From the NCBI GenBank assembly GCA_019054805.1, contig JAHQIY010000021.1, positions 310,001 to 374,000 of the forward strand: a stretch of 64,000 nt of DNA, given 5' to 3'. Shown piece after piece: positions 55,330-64,000 of the stretch; the first letter of the stretch is position 1, and every line of letters starts with the position of its first letter. The position numbers and the translations under genes were made by a program. The notes under the pieces are model-generated. The model made no database searches. It saw only the letters and a program-made list of their open reading frames with translations, and was not told the DNA's origin. The stretch comes from Brachionus manjavacas. Lineage: Eukaryota; Rotifera; Eurotatoria; Ploima; Brachionidae.

Positions 55330-57345
55330 ATGTTTATAAAAAACAACGCATTTCAGTTAAAGTCTAAATACCAACCCGCAGGCGACCAACCAGTGGCTAT
55401 AAACAACTTAAGCCAAGGGGTTATAAATGGACAGCAAAATCAGGTATTGTTGGGCGTAACGGGTTCTGGTAAAACTTTTACCATGGCAAATATAATTGCA
55501 AAAACCAAACGCCCTACTTTAATTATGGCACACAATAAAACTTTAGCGGCTCAGTTATATAGCGAATTTAAAGAGTTTTTTCCTAATAATGCGGTAGAAT
55601 ACTTTGTATCTTTTTTTGATTATTATCAACCAGAGGCCTACGTACCTTCTTCAGACACTTACATAGACAAAGACTCGCAAATAAATGCTAAAATAGAACA
55701 AATGAAATTATCTGCAATTTATTCGTTACTAGAACGCCGAGACTGTATTGTGGTGGCTTCGGTTTCTTCTATTTACGGTATTGGCGAAAAAAACTACTAC
55801 CAACAAGTAAAACTAGGTTTGCGTAAAAATCAGGTTATTACTACTAAAGAACTTGCCATAAAATTAGCAGAACTACAATATACACGTAACGACCTTAGCT
55901 TTGAACGATCTACTTTTAGAATAAAAGGCGATATTGTAGAAATTTTTCCGGCACATTTAGATGATATAGCGGTTAGATTGTCTTTTTTTGGCGATGAAAT
56001 AGAGCAAATTAGCATAATAGACCCCTTAACTTTTAAAACTTTGCAAGTAGTAGAAGAATTTAGTATTTACTCTGCTTCGTTATTTGCTACCCCTAAAGAG
56101 GTTATTAATTCGGCTATTCCGCATATAAAACAAGAAATGTACGACAGAGTAAAATTTTTTAAAGAAAATAACAAATTAATAGAAGCCCAACGCATAGAAG
56201 AACGCACCAATTTTGATACAGAAATGCTAGCCGCCACCGGCTACACCAAAGGTATAGAAAACTACGTACGCTACCTAAGCGGCAGACCAAGCGGCAGCAC
56301 GCCTTCTACTTTGTTTGATTATTTACCAAAAGATGCTTTAATTTTTGTAGACGAAAGCCACGCCAGCATTGGGCAAATACGTGGTATGTACGAAGCAGAT
56401 AAATCTAGAAAACAAGTACTGGTAGACTACGGCTTTAGGTTGCCTTCGTGCTTAGATAATAGGCCCCTTAAATTTGCCGAATGGGATACTTTACGCCCTA
56501 GCACCATTTTTGTTTCGGCCACACCTGCAGAGTTTGAACTTAAACTTACCAACGGCAAAGTGCAAGAACAACTAATTAGACCCACCGGCCTGCTAGACCC
56601 TGTTTGTGAAGTTAAACCCACAAACAACCAAATAGAAGATGTAATGCTAGAAATAAAAAAACTTAAAAATAAAGACGAAAGAGTTTTAGTTATTTCTTTA
56701 ACCAAAAAAATGGCAGAACAAATTGTAGACTATTTTGCCGAAAATGATATTAAAGCAAAATATTTACATTCGGACGTAGATACCTTAGAGCGTGTGCAAA
56801 TAATTTCGGCTTTACGCAAAGGCGAGTTTGATGTATTGGTTGGTATAAATTTATTACGAGAAGGTATAGATATTCCAGAATGTTCGTTAGTTGCTATTTT
56901 AGATGCAGATAAAGAAGGCTTTTTGCGTTCTAAAACATCTTTAGTGCAAATTATAGGCAGAGCCGCACGTAACGCCAACGGTAAAGTTTTGTTGTATGCT
57001 AATAAAATTACCGACTCTTTAGCTTATGCGTTAAACGAAAATAAACGCCGTAGAGAAATTCAACATGCTTATAATGTTAAACACAACATAACGCCAACTA
57101 CCACTTATTCTAAAATTATGGAAGTAAGCGTAGACCAACCAAGCTTTAGCAGAGGCGGAGGCAAAAACAAAGAGAAAATTTTTGATGCCCAAATTACCTA
57201 CAAAAGCGTTAGTGAATTACAAAAAATTAAAACAAAAATAAAAAAACAAATGGATCAAGCATCTGAAGATTTAAATTTTGAACTTGCAATAGAATTAAGA
57301 GAGCAATTAAAAAAAGTAGAAAATGCAATTTTGTTAAATTCGTAA
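55330..57345 (+). CDS. uvrB: Excinuclease ABC subunit B (UvrB)
   Basis: Damage-verifying helicase-like subunit of nucleotide excision repair. It has Walker A GVTGSGKT (about residues 42-49), the beta-hairpin region with YYQPEAYVPSSDTYI, the DESHAS box, LLREGIDIPECSLV, QIIGRAARN and a C-terminal UVR domain (about 635-670) that contacts UvrC. Full length (671). Downstream of trxB and followed by a terminator at about 57425. Confidence 0.97.
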   Translation: MFIKNNAFQLKSKYQPAGDQPVAINNLSQGVINGQQNQVLLGVTGSGKTFTMANIIAKTKRPTLIMAHNKTLAAQLYSEFKEFFPNNAVEYFVSFFDYYQPEAYVPSSDTYIDKDSQINAKIEQMKLSAIYSLLERRDCIVVASVSSIYGIGEKNYYQQVKLGLRKNQVITTKELAIKLAELQYTRNDLSFERSTFRIKGDIVEIFPAHLDDIAVRLSFFGDEIEQISIIDPLTFKTLQVVEEFSIYSASLFATPKEVINSAIPHIKQEMYDRVKFFKENNKLIEAQRIEERTNFDTEMLAATGYTKGIENYVRYLSGRPSGSTPSTLFDYLPKDALIFVDESHASIGQIRGMYEADKSRKQVLVDYGFRLPSCLDNRPLKFAEWDTLRPSTIFVSATPAEFELKLTNGKVQEQLIRPTGLLDPVCEVKPTNNQIEDVMLEIKKLKNKDERVLVISLTKKMAEQIVDYFAENDIKAKYLHSDVDTLERVQIISALRKGEFDVLVGINLLREGIDIPECSLVAILDADKEGFLRSKTSLVQIIGRAARNANGKVLLYANKITDSLAYALNENKRRREIQHAYNVKHNITPTTTYSKIMEVSVDQPSFSRGGGKNKEKIFDAQITYKSVSELQKIKTKIKKQMDQASEDLNFELAIELREQLKKVENAILLNS

Positions 57346-57424
57346 AAATTATAATGCTACAATGTAACTTTATAATATAAAGGTTAAGTATTGTTGGTGT
57401 AAAATTAAAACGTTGCTTTTAGTT

Positions 57425-57448
57425 AAAACACGTTTAAAGTGTTTTTTT
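57425..57448 (+). terminator. Rho-independent terminator after uvrB
   Basis: AAAACAC (57425-57431) pairs with GTGTTTT (57439-57445) around a seven-base loop and runs into seven T residues. It lies 80 nt after the uvrB stop. Confidence 0.75.
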
Positions 57449-58332
57449 ATAAAAATAAAAATTAACTAATGTTGCAATGTGTTGCTTGCTTTAAAATTTT
57501 ATATTAAGCGTAACAAAGTATTCAATTATAACATTAGTTTAAAAAGTTTGTTACAAAATGTTTAGCTTTACATAATACAACACTAACGTAATGTCTTTGT
57601 TAATAGCAGTGATATTTTGTATTATACGTTGCTTTAACTTTAATTTGCTTTACATGTAATTTGCAATTTAGTTAAACCTACATTTACAATAAAAACATTT
57701 GCACTAGTAAAGCTACTTATAAAAACTATCAATTTATTTTTTATTTTTAAGGTTGCAAGTTTGTATTAAAATATTTACGCAGTTAAATTAATTGCTTTAT
57801 ATAAAACTTTATCGCCATCTATACATTATAATTAAGCATTAATTTTATTGGTTTAATTATTGTTAAATAAATACATAAACTTACTTTTGCTTTTTAATTA
57901 CCTTTTATGTAAAAGCAAATATTTTAATAAATAATTATTTATTTGTGCAACAAAGTTTCTAAGCCTTTTACATTAAAAGTAAAACCTGCACCGCACACAC
58001 TACTTGCTTTTAAGGTAGCAAACCTAAAGTAAGCTGTTAAGTTTTAGTTTTAATAATTTTTGTAATTTTAACTTTTAAATTTAATATTTGTTGCTAGCTA
58101 CTATTTACCTAAAACCAAGCAAATGTAATTTTTGCTACATCTAACCTACTACATTAACAAAATAACGTTTTAAGCATTTTTAAACAAAAACATTGTACTT
58201 GTTACATTAAAAAATTACAAAAAAACTATATACACTTTAATTGCGTTTATTTTAAGTTACAAGCACTTTTATAAAAAGCTATACTTTACACCAAAAGCAT
58301 TTGTAAAACCTTTTGTATGCTTAAAAAAACCG

Positions 58333-58347
58333 GCAACCACTGGTTGC
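58333..58347. promoter_or_regulatory. 15-bp palindrome upstream of the TM2 gene promoter
   Basis: GCAACCA and TGGTTGC flank a single central C. The site lies 12 bp upstream of the -35 box. Its G+C is high for this region, suggesting a protein-binding site. Confidence 0.5.
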
Positions 58348-58359
58348 AACAGTAATTAC

Positions 58360-58388
58360 TTTACACTTTTATAGAAATACAATATAAT
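58360..58388 (+). promoter_or_regulatory. Promoter of the TM2 gene
   Basis: TTTACA (58360-58365) and TATAAT (58383-58388) with a 17-bp spacer, 34 bp before the start codon. Identical hexamers and spacing to the trxB promoter. Confidence 0.72.
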
Positions 58389-58422
58389 TATTTTATAAAA
58401 AATATAAAAAAAAAGGATAATT

Positions 58423-58650
58423 ATGAAATTAACATACAAAAGCTACTTTGTGGCTTATTTACTATTATTTTTTTTAGGTTTAATTGGGGCACATAGATTT
58501 TATGTAGGTAGAACCGGAAGCGGTATTTTATATTTTTTTACAGGGGGTATTTTTGTATTTGGTTGGTTTTTTGATTTTTTTTATACCTATAAAATGGTAG
58601 CAGATTATAACAAAGAAGTAGAAATAACGTTAAAAATGGTAAATAAATAA
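58423..58650 (+). CDS. TM2-domain membrane protein
   Basis: A 75-residue protein with two membrane helices (about residues 8-28 and 35-57) and the TM2 signature GLIGAHRFYVGRTGSGILYF then GGIFVFGWFFDFF between and within them. A strong AAAGGA site precedes the ATG. The biological role of bacterial TM2 proteins is not settled. It is monocistronic, with its own promoter and terminator, standing after a long non-coding stretch. Confidence 0.9.
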   Translation: MKLTYKSYFVAYLLLFFLGLIGAHRFYVGRTGSGILYFFTGGIFVFGWFFDFFYTYKMVADYNKEVEITLKMVNK

Positions 58651-58652
58651 GT

Positions 58653-58685
58653 AAAAAGAGGCTAAAAGTATAGCCTCTTTTTTTT
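58653..58685. terminator. Bidirectional terminator between the TM2 and aquaporin genes
   Basis: Twelve-bp stem AAAAAGAGGCTA (58653-58664) with TAGCCTCTTTTT (58671-58682), six-base loop, and T-runs in both directions. Serves two convergent genes. Confidence 0.92.
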
Positions 58686-58699
58686 ATATATAAATAAAA

Positions 58700-59446
58700 T
58701 TAATTAAACATTTTACCTAATGTAGATTTATAAGCAACTGCCGCTAATAAAGCCCCTATTACTGGTGCAAATATAGGTACTGTCCATACTTTAATATCGG
58801 CAAAACCAGTATTAGAAAAACCAGCTAACACTGCAAATAATCTTGGAGCAAAATCACGTGCTGGATTAATAGCAAACCCATGCATTGCACCAAAACTACA
58901 ACCTATAGCCATTAGCAAAATACCTATTGCAATAGGCACTAGGGTTCTGTTAAAAAACGGATTTTTTTCTTCGGTAATAACTAATACTAAAAATACTAAT
59001 AAAAAACCGCCCACAATTTGGTCTACAACACCAGAAGTAAAATTATTAACTGCAGGCATAGTGGCAAATACTCCTGCGGTTTGGCTAAAGTCAAAGTCCA
59101 TTTGCACCCATTTGTAGTAATATACTGCAAAAGTAACGGCGGCACCTATAAAAGCCCCTATTAATTGTGCAATAATATATACTATACTTTCTTTAGCACT
59201 AATTTTGCCTAACAATAACATAGCTAGCGTAACTGCAGGGTTTAAATGAGCCCCACTAACTCCGCCAACTGCATAAATAGAAACAATTAATGCAAAACCC
59301 CAGCCTAACACTATGTTAGTGTATCCGCCAAAGGCTTGAGTATCTGGTGTAGAAAATAATACTACCGAAGCCACCACCCCAGTACCTAACGCTAGTAAAA
59401 TTGCGGTTCCTATTATTTCTGCTAAAAATTTATTATAAGTTGTCAT
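58700..59446 (-). CDS. glpF: Glycerol-facilitator-type aquaporin
   Basis: A 248-residue major intrinsic protein with six membrane helices and two half-helices. The first NPA box is in GAHLNPAVTLA. The second is NPARDFAPR, where the Asp after NPAR marks aquaglyceroporins (GlpF type) rather than water-only AqpZ. The selectivity-filter Arg is kept. It likely passes glycerol or small polyols across the inner membrane. No glycerol kinase is seen nearby. AAGGAA ribosome binding site. Confidence 0.9.
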   Translation of the reverse strand: MTTYNKFLAEIIGTAILLALGTGVVASVVLFSTPDTQAFGGYTNIVLGWGFALIVSIYAVGGVSGAHLNPAVTLAMLLLGKISAKESIVYIIAQLIGAFIGAAVTFAVYYYKWVQMDFDFSQTAGVFATMPAVNNFTSGVVDQIVGGFLLVFLVLVITEEKNPFFNRTLVPIAIGILLMAIGCSFGAMHGFAINPARDFAPRLFAVLAGFSNTGFADIKVWTVPIFAPVIGALLAAVAYKSTLGKMFN

Positions 59447-59549
59447 AGTTTTTATTTCCTTTTAGTTTAGTTTATAACAATAAATACAATATTAACTACA
59501 TAATACAACAAAAATTGTTAAAAATGTAATAATTTTTTATACTATTTAG

Positions 59550-60968
59550 TTAAATATTAAAAATATAAGGCACTACATAGTACGAATACACACTTATAAC
59601 CACAGCACAAATAACATTTAAATACAAGCCTGTACGCATTAAATCTTTAATGGTTAACCTGCCAGAGCTAAAAACCACCGCATTGGGCGGAGTAGCCACC
59701 GGCAACATAAACGCCATAGAAGCCGCCACAGTTAACGGAGCCGCAAAAAACAACGGGTTAACGCCATATTGCGTGGCAAAAGCAATAAACAACGGTAATA
59801 CAGATGCAGTTATTGCTACGTTACTGGTTAGTTCGGTTAAAAATACCATTATAAAAACTAAACATAAAATTAATGCTAATGTAGGTAAAGTATTTAAAAA
59901 TCCTAGTTGGCCTGCTATCCATACATCTAGCCCGCTTTTACCAAACAATCCTGCTAAAGCTAAGCCTCCGCCTAATAAAAATAAAATATTAAATTCTAAA
60001 CGTTTAATATCGGCAATATTTAAAATAAACTGCTTGTTTTTTAAATCTACCGGTAAAATAAATAAGGCTATAAAAGCACTTATTGCGGTAATTTCATCGG
60101 TTATAGGAATATGTAAATAATTATTAATAAACTTTTTAAATATCCAAGCTAATGCAGTGCAAAAAAACACTATTGCTACTAGTTTTTGTTTTTTATCCAT
60201 TACGCCTAGGTTTTTATATTCTTGTTTAAAATCAAAGTCTACTTCTTTTTTAAACGAATCTAACTTAAACATTTTGCAAATAAACAAATAAGCCACGGTT
60301 AGCAATACTGCCATTAACGGAAAACCGTACATCATCCATGTTACAAAGTCTATTTTTATATTGGCTTTGGTATCCATTAAACCTACAAATATAAAGTTAG
60401 TGGTTGTACCAATTATTGTGCCAACGCCACCAATACTGGCAGAATACGCCAAGCCTATTAACAACGCTTTTGCATAATTGCTACCTTCTTTAATATTAAG
60501 CACCGCTATAACCGAAATTACTACGGGCAACAACATTACCACGGTAGATGTATTGTTAATCCACATACTAATTAACGCCGTTACCAACATAAATGCCAAT
60601 AATTGCCTAGATGGATTATGCCCAACTTTACTTAACGCAAACAACGCTATACGTTTATGTAAATTGCTAACTTCTAACGCTAAACCAATAGCAAAACCGC
60701 CTAATGTTAAAAACACTACGCTAGAACTATAATAAGGTAAAATTTCTTTAATATTTACAATACCTACCATAGGTGCATATACAATAGGCAACAAACCAAC
60801 TATACCCAACGGAACTACTTCTAATATCCATAAAAACACCATAATAATTACTAAACCTAAGGTTCGCCAAGCAGCAACGCTTAAGCCAAACTTGGGTTCT
60901 ACTACTAATGTAAATATTGCTACACTAATAGCAAAAATAATATTAAAAATATATAATCTTGCAAACAT
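59550..60968 (-). CDS. SLC13/DASS-family dicarboxylate transporter (paralogue 1)
   Basis: A 472-residue transporter with about 11-12 membrane helices and two inverted repeats. The first SNT-type motif reads NNTST (in MWINNTSTVVMLLP). The second reads TSNVA (in LTELTSNVAITASVLP). A PVATPPNAVVFSSG loop is typical of the family. Members import succinate, malate, citrate or similar acids with Na+ or exchange them. Near a second paralogue and a malic enzyme gene, which supports C4-dicarboxylate use. Substrate and coupling are inferred. Confidence 0.88.
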   Translation of the reverse strand: MFARLYIFNIIFAISVAIFTLVVEPKFGLSVAAWRTLGLVIIMVFLWILEVVPLGIVGLLPIVYAPMVGIVNIKEILPYYSSSVVFLTLGGFAIGLALEVSNLHKRIALFALSKVGHNPSRQLLAFMLVTALISMWINNTSTVVMLLPVVISVIAVLNIKEGSNYAKALLIGLAYSASIGGVGTIIGTTTNFIFVGLMDTKANIKIDFVTWMMYGFPLMAVLLTVAYLFICKMFKLDSFKKEVDFDFKQEYKNLGVMDKKQKLVAIVFFCTALAWIFKKFINNYLHIPITDEITAISAFIALFILPVDLKNKQFILNIADIKRLEFNILFLLGGGLALAGLFGKSGLDVWIAGQLGFLNTLPTLALILCLVFIMVFLTELTSNVAITASVLPLFIAFATQYGVNPLFFAAPLTVAASMAFMLPVATPPNAVVFSSGRLTIKDLMRTGLYLNVICAVVISVYSYYVVPYIFNI

Positions 60969-61191
60969 TTGCCACCTTTTGTTTTATAAAATTTAAATAT
61001 GTTATATATTTTACACCAAAAAGTTATAAAGATAAACATAAAATGTTAAGTATGTTTATTTAAAGTTGTGTTTTGTTAAGTAAATACTGCTAATTAGATT
61101 GTATGCAACGCACTAACACTACTAAAAACAATATAAATTTGTTATTATAATTTATAACTTTTTTTTATTAAAAACAATAAGGTATTTAATT

Positions 61192-61695
61192 ATGCAACAA
61201 AATTTTACCAATAACAGTTTTGCTATTAAGTTTAGCGAAATTGCCATACTAATACTACCAGCACTGCTTGGTATATTTGGTTTTTTAAACAATGTAAGTG
61301 GGTGGCACGGCACAGTAAACTTTGCTATAAAGCCCCTATTAGCTATGGATGGTACGTATGATATTTATTGGCAAAAAATTAGAGCCGTAGATTCGTTATT
61401 AATAAGCAAAATAGCATTATTTGGCATTACCGCAACCGAAACCGCCGTAGGTGTTTTAAATGCAACTGCAATAGTATTAATGGTTAAAAACTTTAATAAT
61501 CCACAAAAATATAGTACGGCTAAAAACTTTGCGTTTGTTGGTTGTGCCTTAGGCGTATTAGTTTGGGGAGCAGGCTTTATAGCTATAGCCGGAGACTTTT
61601 TTTTAGCGTGGCAATCTGGTGGGTTAAATACTCAGTTAGGTGGTGTAATTTATATGTTACCTTGTTTTTTAGCCTTAATTTACATAAAAAAATAA
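61192..61695 (+). CDS. DUF2165 integral membrane protein
   Basis: A 167-residue small membrane protein with four helices. It matches the DUF2165 pattern: a GFLNNVSGWHGTVNFAIKPLLAMDGTYD loop after helix 1, a KIALFGITATETAVGVL helix, and GFIAIAGDFFLAWQSGGLN near the C-terminus. Function unknown in all members. It lies between the two SLC13 transporter genes but on the opposite strand. The -10-like TATAAT at 61146-61151 has no clear -35. Confidence 0.85.
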   Translation: MQQNFTNNSFAIKFSEIAILILPALLGIFGFLNNVSGWHGTVNFAIKPLLAMDGTYDIYWQKIRAVDSLLISKIALFGITATETAVGVLNATAIVLMVKNFNNPQKYSTAKNFAFVGCALGVLVWGAGFIAIAGDFFLAWQSGGLNTQLGGVIYMLPCFLALIYIKK

Positions 61696-61705
61696 ATAAA
61701 AATAT

Positions 61706-61744
61706 AAAAAATTCACTATGTTGTTAACTAATAACCGCATAGTG
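61706..61744 (-). terminator. Rho-independent terminator after SLC13 paralogue 2
   Basis: CACTATG (61714-61720) pairs with CATAGTG (61738-61744). An inner four-pair GTTA/TAAC stem extends it. On the minus strand the hairpin is followed by a T-rich run. Confidence 0.75.
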
Positions 61745-61768
61745 CATAATTATAATAATGCAAACTAT

Positions 61769-63169
61769 TTAAAATACTATTGGTACTGCAATATAACTAT
61801 ATATGCTTATAATTATTATGCTTATAATATTTAAATAAAAGCCAGACCTTAACATATCGGTTATATTTAACAAATTACTACTATAAACCACAGCATTAGG
61901 CGGGCTTGCTATAGGCAACATAAATGTAGTAGAAGAAGCCATAGCCATTGGCATTGCCACTAACAATGGGTTAATATTGTACTGCATTGCAAACGCTAAA
62001 AATATTGGCACTAAAGTTGCGGTTACTATTCCATGATTAGTAGTTTCTACTAAAAAGGCCATGCATAAAGTGGCAAAAAGCATTATTAACAATACGTGTA
62101 GTCCGCTTAAAAACTGTAAATTTTGCGAAATATAAACCCCTAAGCCACTTTTGTTAAACAAAGCCCCTAAAGCAAAACCACCACCTATTAATAATAGTAT
62201 GTTAAAATCTATACTTTTTACATCTTGGGTTTGTAAAATAAAACTATCTTTATTGTTGCCTGTTGGTATACCAAACAACATAAACATTGCAAATAAAGAT
62301 ATAGCAATATCGTTAAGTTTTATAGGTAAATAACGCCCAAACATCCATAAAAACGCCGTAAGTAAAAATATAACTATTACATATACTTGCTTTGCAGTAA
62401 TACGCCCTAAGCTATTATACTGCTGGGTTGCATAGCTTTGCATTGATTGCGTAAATGTGTTAAATTTAAAAAATTTAACCACAAACCAATAACTAATACT
62501 TAATAAAATAACAATTAAAGGTAAAGCAAATATAAACCAACTAACAAAAGATATCTCTATACCGATTTTATTTTGCACTAAACCCGCCAGTAATGTGTTG
62601 GGGCTTGTACCTATAATGGTAGCCATTCCGCCAATACTAGTGCCGTAGGCTAAAGCTATTAGCAAACCTTTTGCATGAATACTTTTGCTATTTAAATTTA
62701 ACGCAGAAATTATAGAAATTACAATAGGTAGCAACATAACTATTACGGCAACATTTTTTATAAACATACTAAGCAAAGCACCAACCAGCATTAACACCCC
62801 AACCTGTTGTTTGCCAGATTTACCAAACTTACTTAACATGTAAAAAGCTATACGTTTATGCAAATCGGTTTTTTGAATAGCTACGCCTATGGTCATTCCG
62901 CCTAAAATTAAAAAAATTATGCTAGAACTATAATAATTGGTAATTTCTTTAAGTTTTGCCAAGCCCATTAACGGAGCATATAACACCGGCAACAAAGCCA
63001 CCACCCCAAACGGCAAATAATTAGATAACCACAAAATAAGCATTATAGCAATTAACACTAAAGTTTTTATTGCATTGCCCTGCAAACCGCCTATTTTGTT
63101 AACAAAAATTGCTATTAGTAATAATAATATAATAACCGCTAATTTTATATTGTACGCTTTAATAAACAT
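61769..63169 (-). CDS. SLC13/DASS-family transporter (paralogue 2, altered SNT motifs)
   Basis: A 466-residue paralogue of the transporter at 59550-60968, alignable throughout, including PIASPPNAVVYSSN near the end. Both ion- and substrate-binding SNT motifs differ. The first reads IKNVAVIV where paralogue 1 has INNTSTVV. The second reads TTNHGIVT where paralogue 1 has TSNVAITA. The lost Ser/Thr and the added Lys and His suggest changed cation coupling or substrate. The gene lies between DUF2165 and the malic enzyme gene, 61 nt after the latter, and may be in its operon. Confidence 0.87.
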   Translation of the reverse strand: MFIKAYNIKLAVIILLLLIAIFVNKIGGLQGNAIKTLVLIAIMLILWLSNYLPFGVVALLPVLYAPLMGLAKLKEITNYYSSSIIFLILGGMTIGVAIQKTDLHKRIAFYMLSKFGKSGKQQVGVLMLVGALLSMFIKNVAVIVMLLPIVISIISALNLNSKSIHAKGLLIALAYGTSIGGMATIIGTSPNTLLAGLVQNKIGIEISFVSWFIFALPLIVILLSISYWFVVKFFKFNTFTQSMQSYATQQYNSLGRITAKQVYVIVIFLLTAFLWMFGRYLPIKLNDIAISLFAMFMLFGIPTGNNKDSFILQTQDVKSIDFNILLLIGGGFALGALFNKSGLGVYISQNLQFLSGLHVLLIMLFATLCMAFLVETTNHGIVTATLVPIFLAFAMQYNINPLLVAMPMAMASSTTFMLPIASPPNAVVYSSNLLNITDMLRSGFYLNIISIIIISIYSYIAVPIVF

Positions 63170-63230
63170 ATTACACCCTTTTATTGTTAATAATGTTTTA
63201 TTACTGCCTAGCGGTAAATTTTATATACTA

Positions 63231-64000
63231 TTATTTGTTTTTGCTTTCGTTAACCGCTTTAACCACTGCATTACACACAACATCCACTACATCTTTATTT
63301 AGCGGATTAGGTATAATGTAATCTTTATTTAATTCTGTATCGCTAACCATACCTGCAATAGCTTTAGCCACTGCCACTTTAATATCCATAGTTACTTGCC
63401 TTGCTTTGGCTTGCAACAACCCTTTAAACAAACCTGGAAAAGCCAAAATGTTGTTAATTTGGTTAGGATAATCGCTTCTGCCAGTACCTACAACTGCGGC
63501 TCCGTGTTGTATAGCTAAATTTGGATCAATTTCTGGCTCTGGATTGGCTAATGCGTAAATTATTGGGTTTTTAGCCATGGTTTTTAGCATTTCTGGGGTT
63601 AACAAATTAGCTACCGAAACCCCAATAAAAACATCGGCATTAACTAAGGCTTCTTTTAGGTCTCCGTTACAATAGGTATAGTTTTTGTTTAAAATTTCTA
63701 GTAATTCTAAAGTTAAAAAATTATAACTACCTGCTTGTGGATTTTGTTTAGATACTACGCCTTTTAAGTTACACGCAATTATATTTTGCACCCCTAAATA
63801 ATGTAACATTTTTATAATAGAACTACCCGCCGCACCTGTACCAGAAAGTACAACAGTAATATCGGCAATATCTTTTTTTACTATTTTTAACGAATTTAAC
63901 AAAGCCGCCGCCAATACTATTGCCGTGCCGTGTTGGTCATCATGAAAAACCGGAATATCTAATTCGGCGTCTAATGTGCGTTCTATCTCCACACATCTAG
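63231..64000 (-). CDS. maeB: NAD(P)-dependent malic enzyme, 5' end beyond the window
   Basis: Converts malate to pyruvate and CO2. The frame stays open to position 64000, so only the C-terminal about 256 residues are visible; the GTG near 63992 is internal. Visible are IPVFHDDQHGTAIV, VVLSGTGAAGSS for the nucleotide, and ALANPEPEIDPNLA. It ends shortly after IPNPLNKDVVDVV, so the phosphotransacetylase-like C-terminal domain of long MaeB proteins is absent. It is followed by an SLC13 transporter gene, fitting dicarboxylate import plus conversion to pyruvate. Confidence 0.92.
   Translation of the reverse strand, partial: RCVEIERTLDAELDIPVFHDDQHGTAIVLAAALLNSLKIVKKDIADITVVLSGTGAAGSSIIKMLHYLGVQNIIACNLKGVVSKQNPQAGSYNFLTLELLEILNKNYTYCNGDLKEALVNADVFIGVSVANLLTPEMLKTMAKNPIIYALANPEPEIDPNLAIQHGAAVVGTGRSDYPNQINNILAFPGLFKGLLQAKARQVTMDIKVAVAKAIAGMVSDTELNKDYIIPNPLNKDVVDVVCNAVVKAVNESKNK

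Larger units (their letters stand above)
57346..58422. other. Long non-coding AT-rich stretch
   Basis: About 1,077 bp without a credible ORF on either strand, unusual in this compact window. It contains the likely uvrB terminator at the left end, and a palindrome plus promoter for the TM2 gene at the right end. In between I see no tRNA, no DnaA-box cluster and no recognisable RNA gene. Recurrent short words such as TTGC, AAAGC and TTACA occur. It could be a decayed gene or an unrecognised RNA. Confidence 0.7.

Noticed and set aside
57346-58422. Replication origin in the long non-coding stretch
   Set aside because: No cluster of TTATCCACA-type DnaA boxes and no usual alphaproteobacterial origin neighbours were found.
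63231-63992. Complete small malic-enzyme-like protein starting at the GTG near 63992
   Set aside because: The frame continues upstream to the window edge, and the visible part begins in the middle of the malic enzyme fold, so it is a partial gene.
1-64000. UGA reassigned to tryptophan, as in some tiny alphaproteobacterial genomes
   Set aside because: Conserved Trp positions are encoded by TGG, and all genes read through normally with the standard bacterial code. Stops that I checked are mostly TAA with some TAG.

Overview
The window is about 30% G+C by eye, densely packed, with short spacers, many touching or overlapping genes, and mostly TAA stops. Gene order points to a host-associated alphaproteobacterium with a reduced, AT-rich genome. 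Supporting clusters are infA-maf-RNase E/G-yacG, fabD-fabG-acpP-fabF-mltG, yqeY-dnaG-rpoD, skp-lpxD-fabZ-lpxA-lpxI, and ileS-lspA-DUF3035 lipoprotein-M16-M16. A placement near Holosporales, Rickettsiales or Hepatincola-like lineages is inference only. No rRNA is present to test it, and no phage, insertion sequence or CRISPR array was seen.

Layout. Positions 79-3914 (minus) hold murA, infA, maf, a minimal RNase E/G and yacG. A tRNA-Thr(GGT) with its own promoter lies at 4090-4164, followed by trmL and miaA. Positions 5877-11204 (plus) are a complete elongasome operon, mreB-mreC-mreD-mrdA-rodA. Positions 11248-20428 (minus) carry ettA, ribF, ileS, lspA, a BamF-like lipoprotein and an active/inactive M16 peptidase pair. 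Positions 20528-21907 are an accessory two-gene module: a Panacea-domain protein and a coiled-coil, three-helix membrane protein, sharing a duplicated 19-nt translation leader. Positions 22617-26981 are the fatty-acid operon plus mltG, divergent from rpsF-rpsR. Proline import and oxidation (putP, putA) follow from a perfect consensus promoter. Then come accBC, aroQ, a DciA-like protein and nagZ, and a three-gene nonulosonic (sialic) acid cassette with a GT-B sialyltransferase-like protein at 36400-39044. Next are an orphan lipoprotein, a degenerate glutamine-synthetase-like ORF and a Cof phosphatase. Positions 42254-48262 hold lipid A genes plus an EptA-type transferase and a DGK1/SEC59-like membrane kinase, and 48295-52833 hold rpoD-dnaG-yqeY. 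After greA, lrp, trxB and uvrB comes a 1.08-kb non-coding stretch. The right end carries a TM2 protein, a glycerol-facilitator-type aquaporin, two SLC13 dicarboxylate transporters, a DUF2165 protein and the end of a malic enzyme.

Together the genes describe a bacterium that keeps its cell wall, lipid A and fatty-acid synthesis. It probably feeds on proline, dicarboxylates and glycerol, and it can decorate its surface with phosphoethanolamine and a sialic-acid-like sugar. The least ordinary loci are the Panacea/coiled-coil module, the sialylation cassette, the glutamine-synthetase remnant and the non-coding kilobase.
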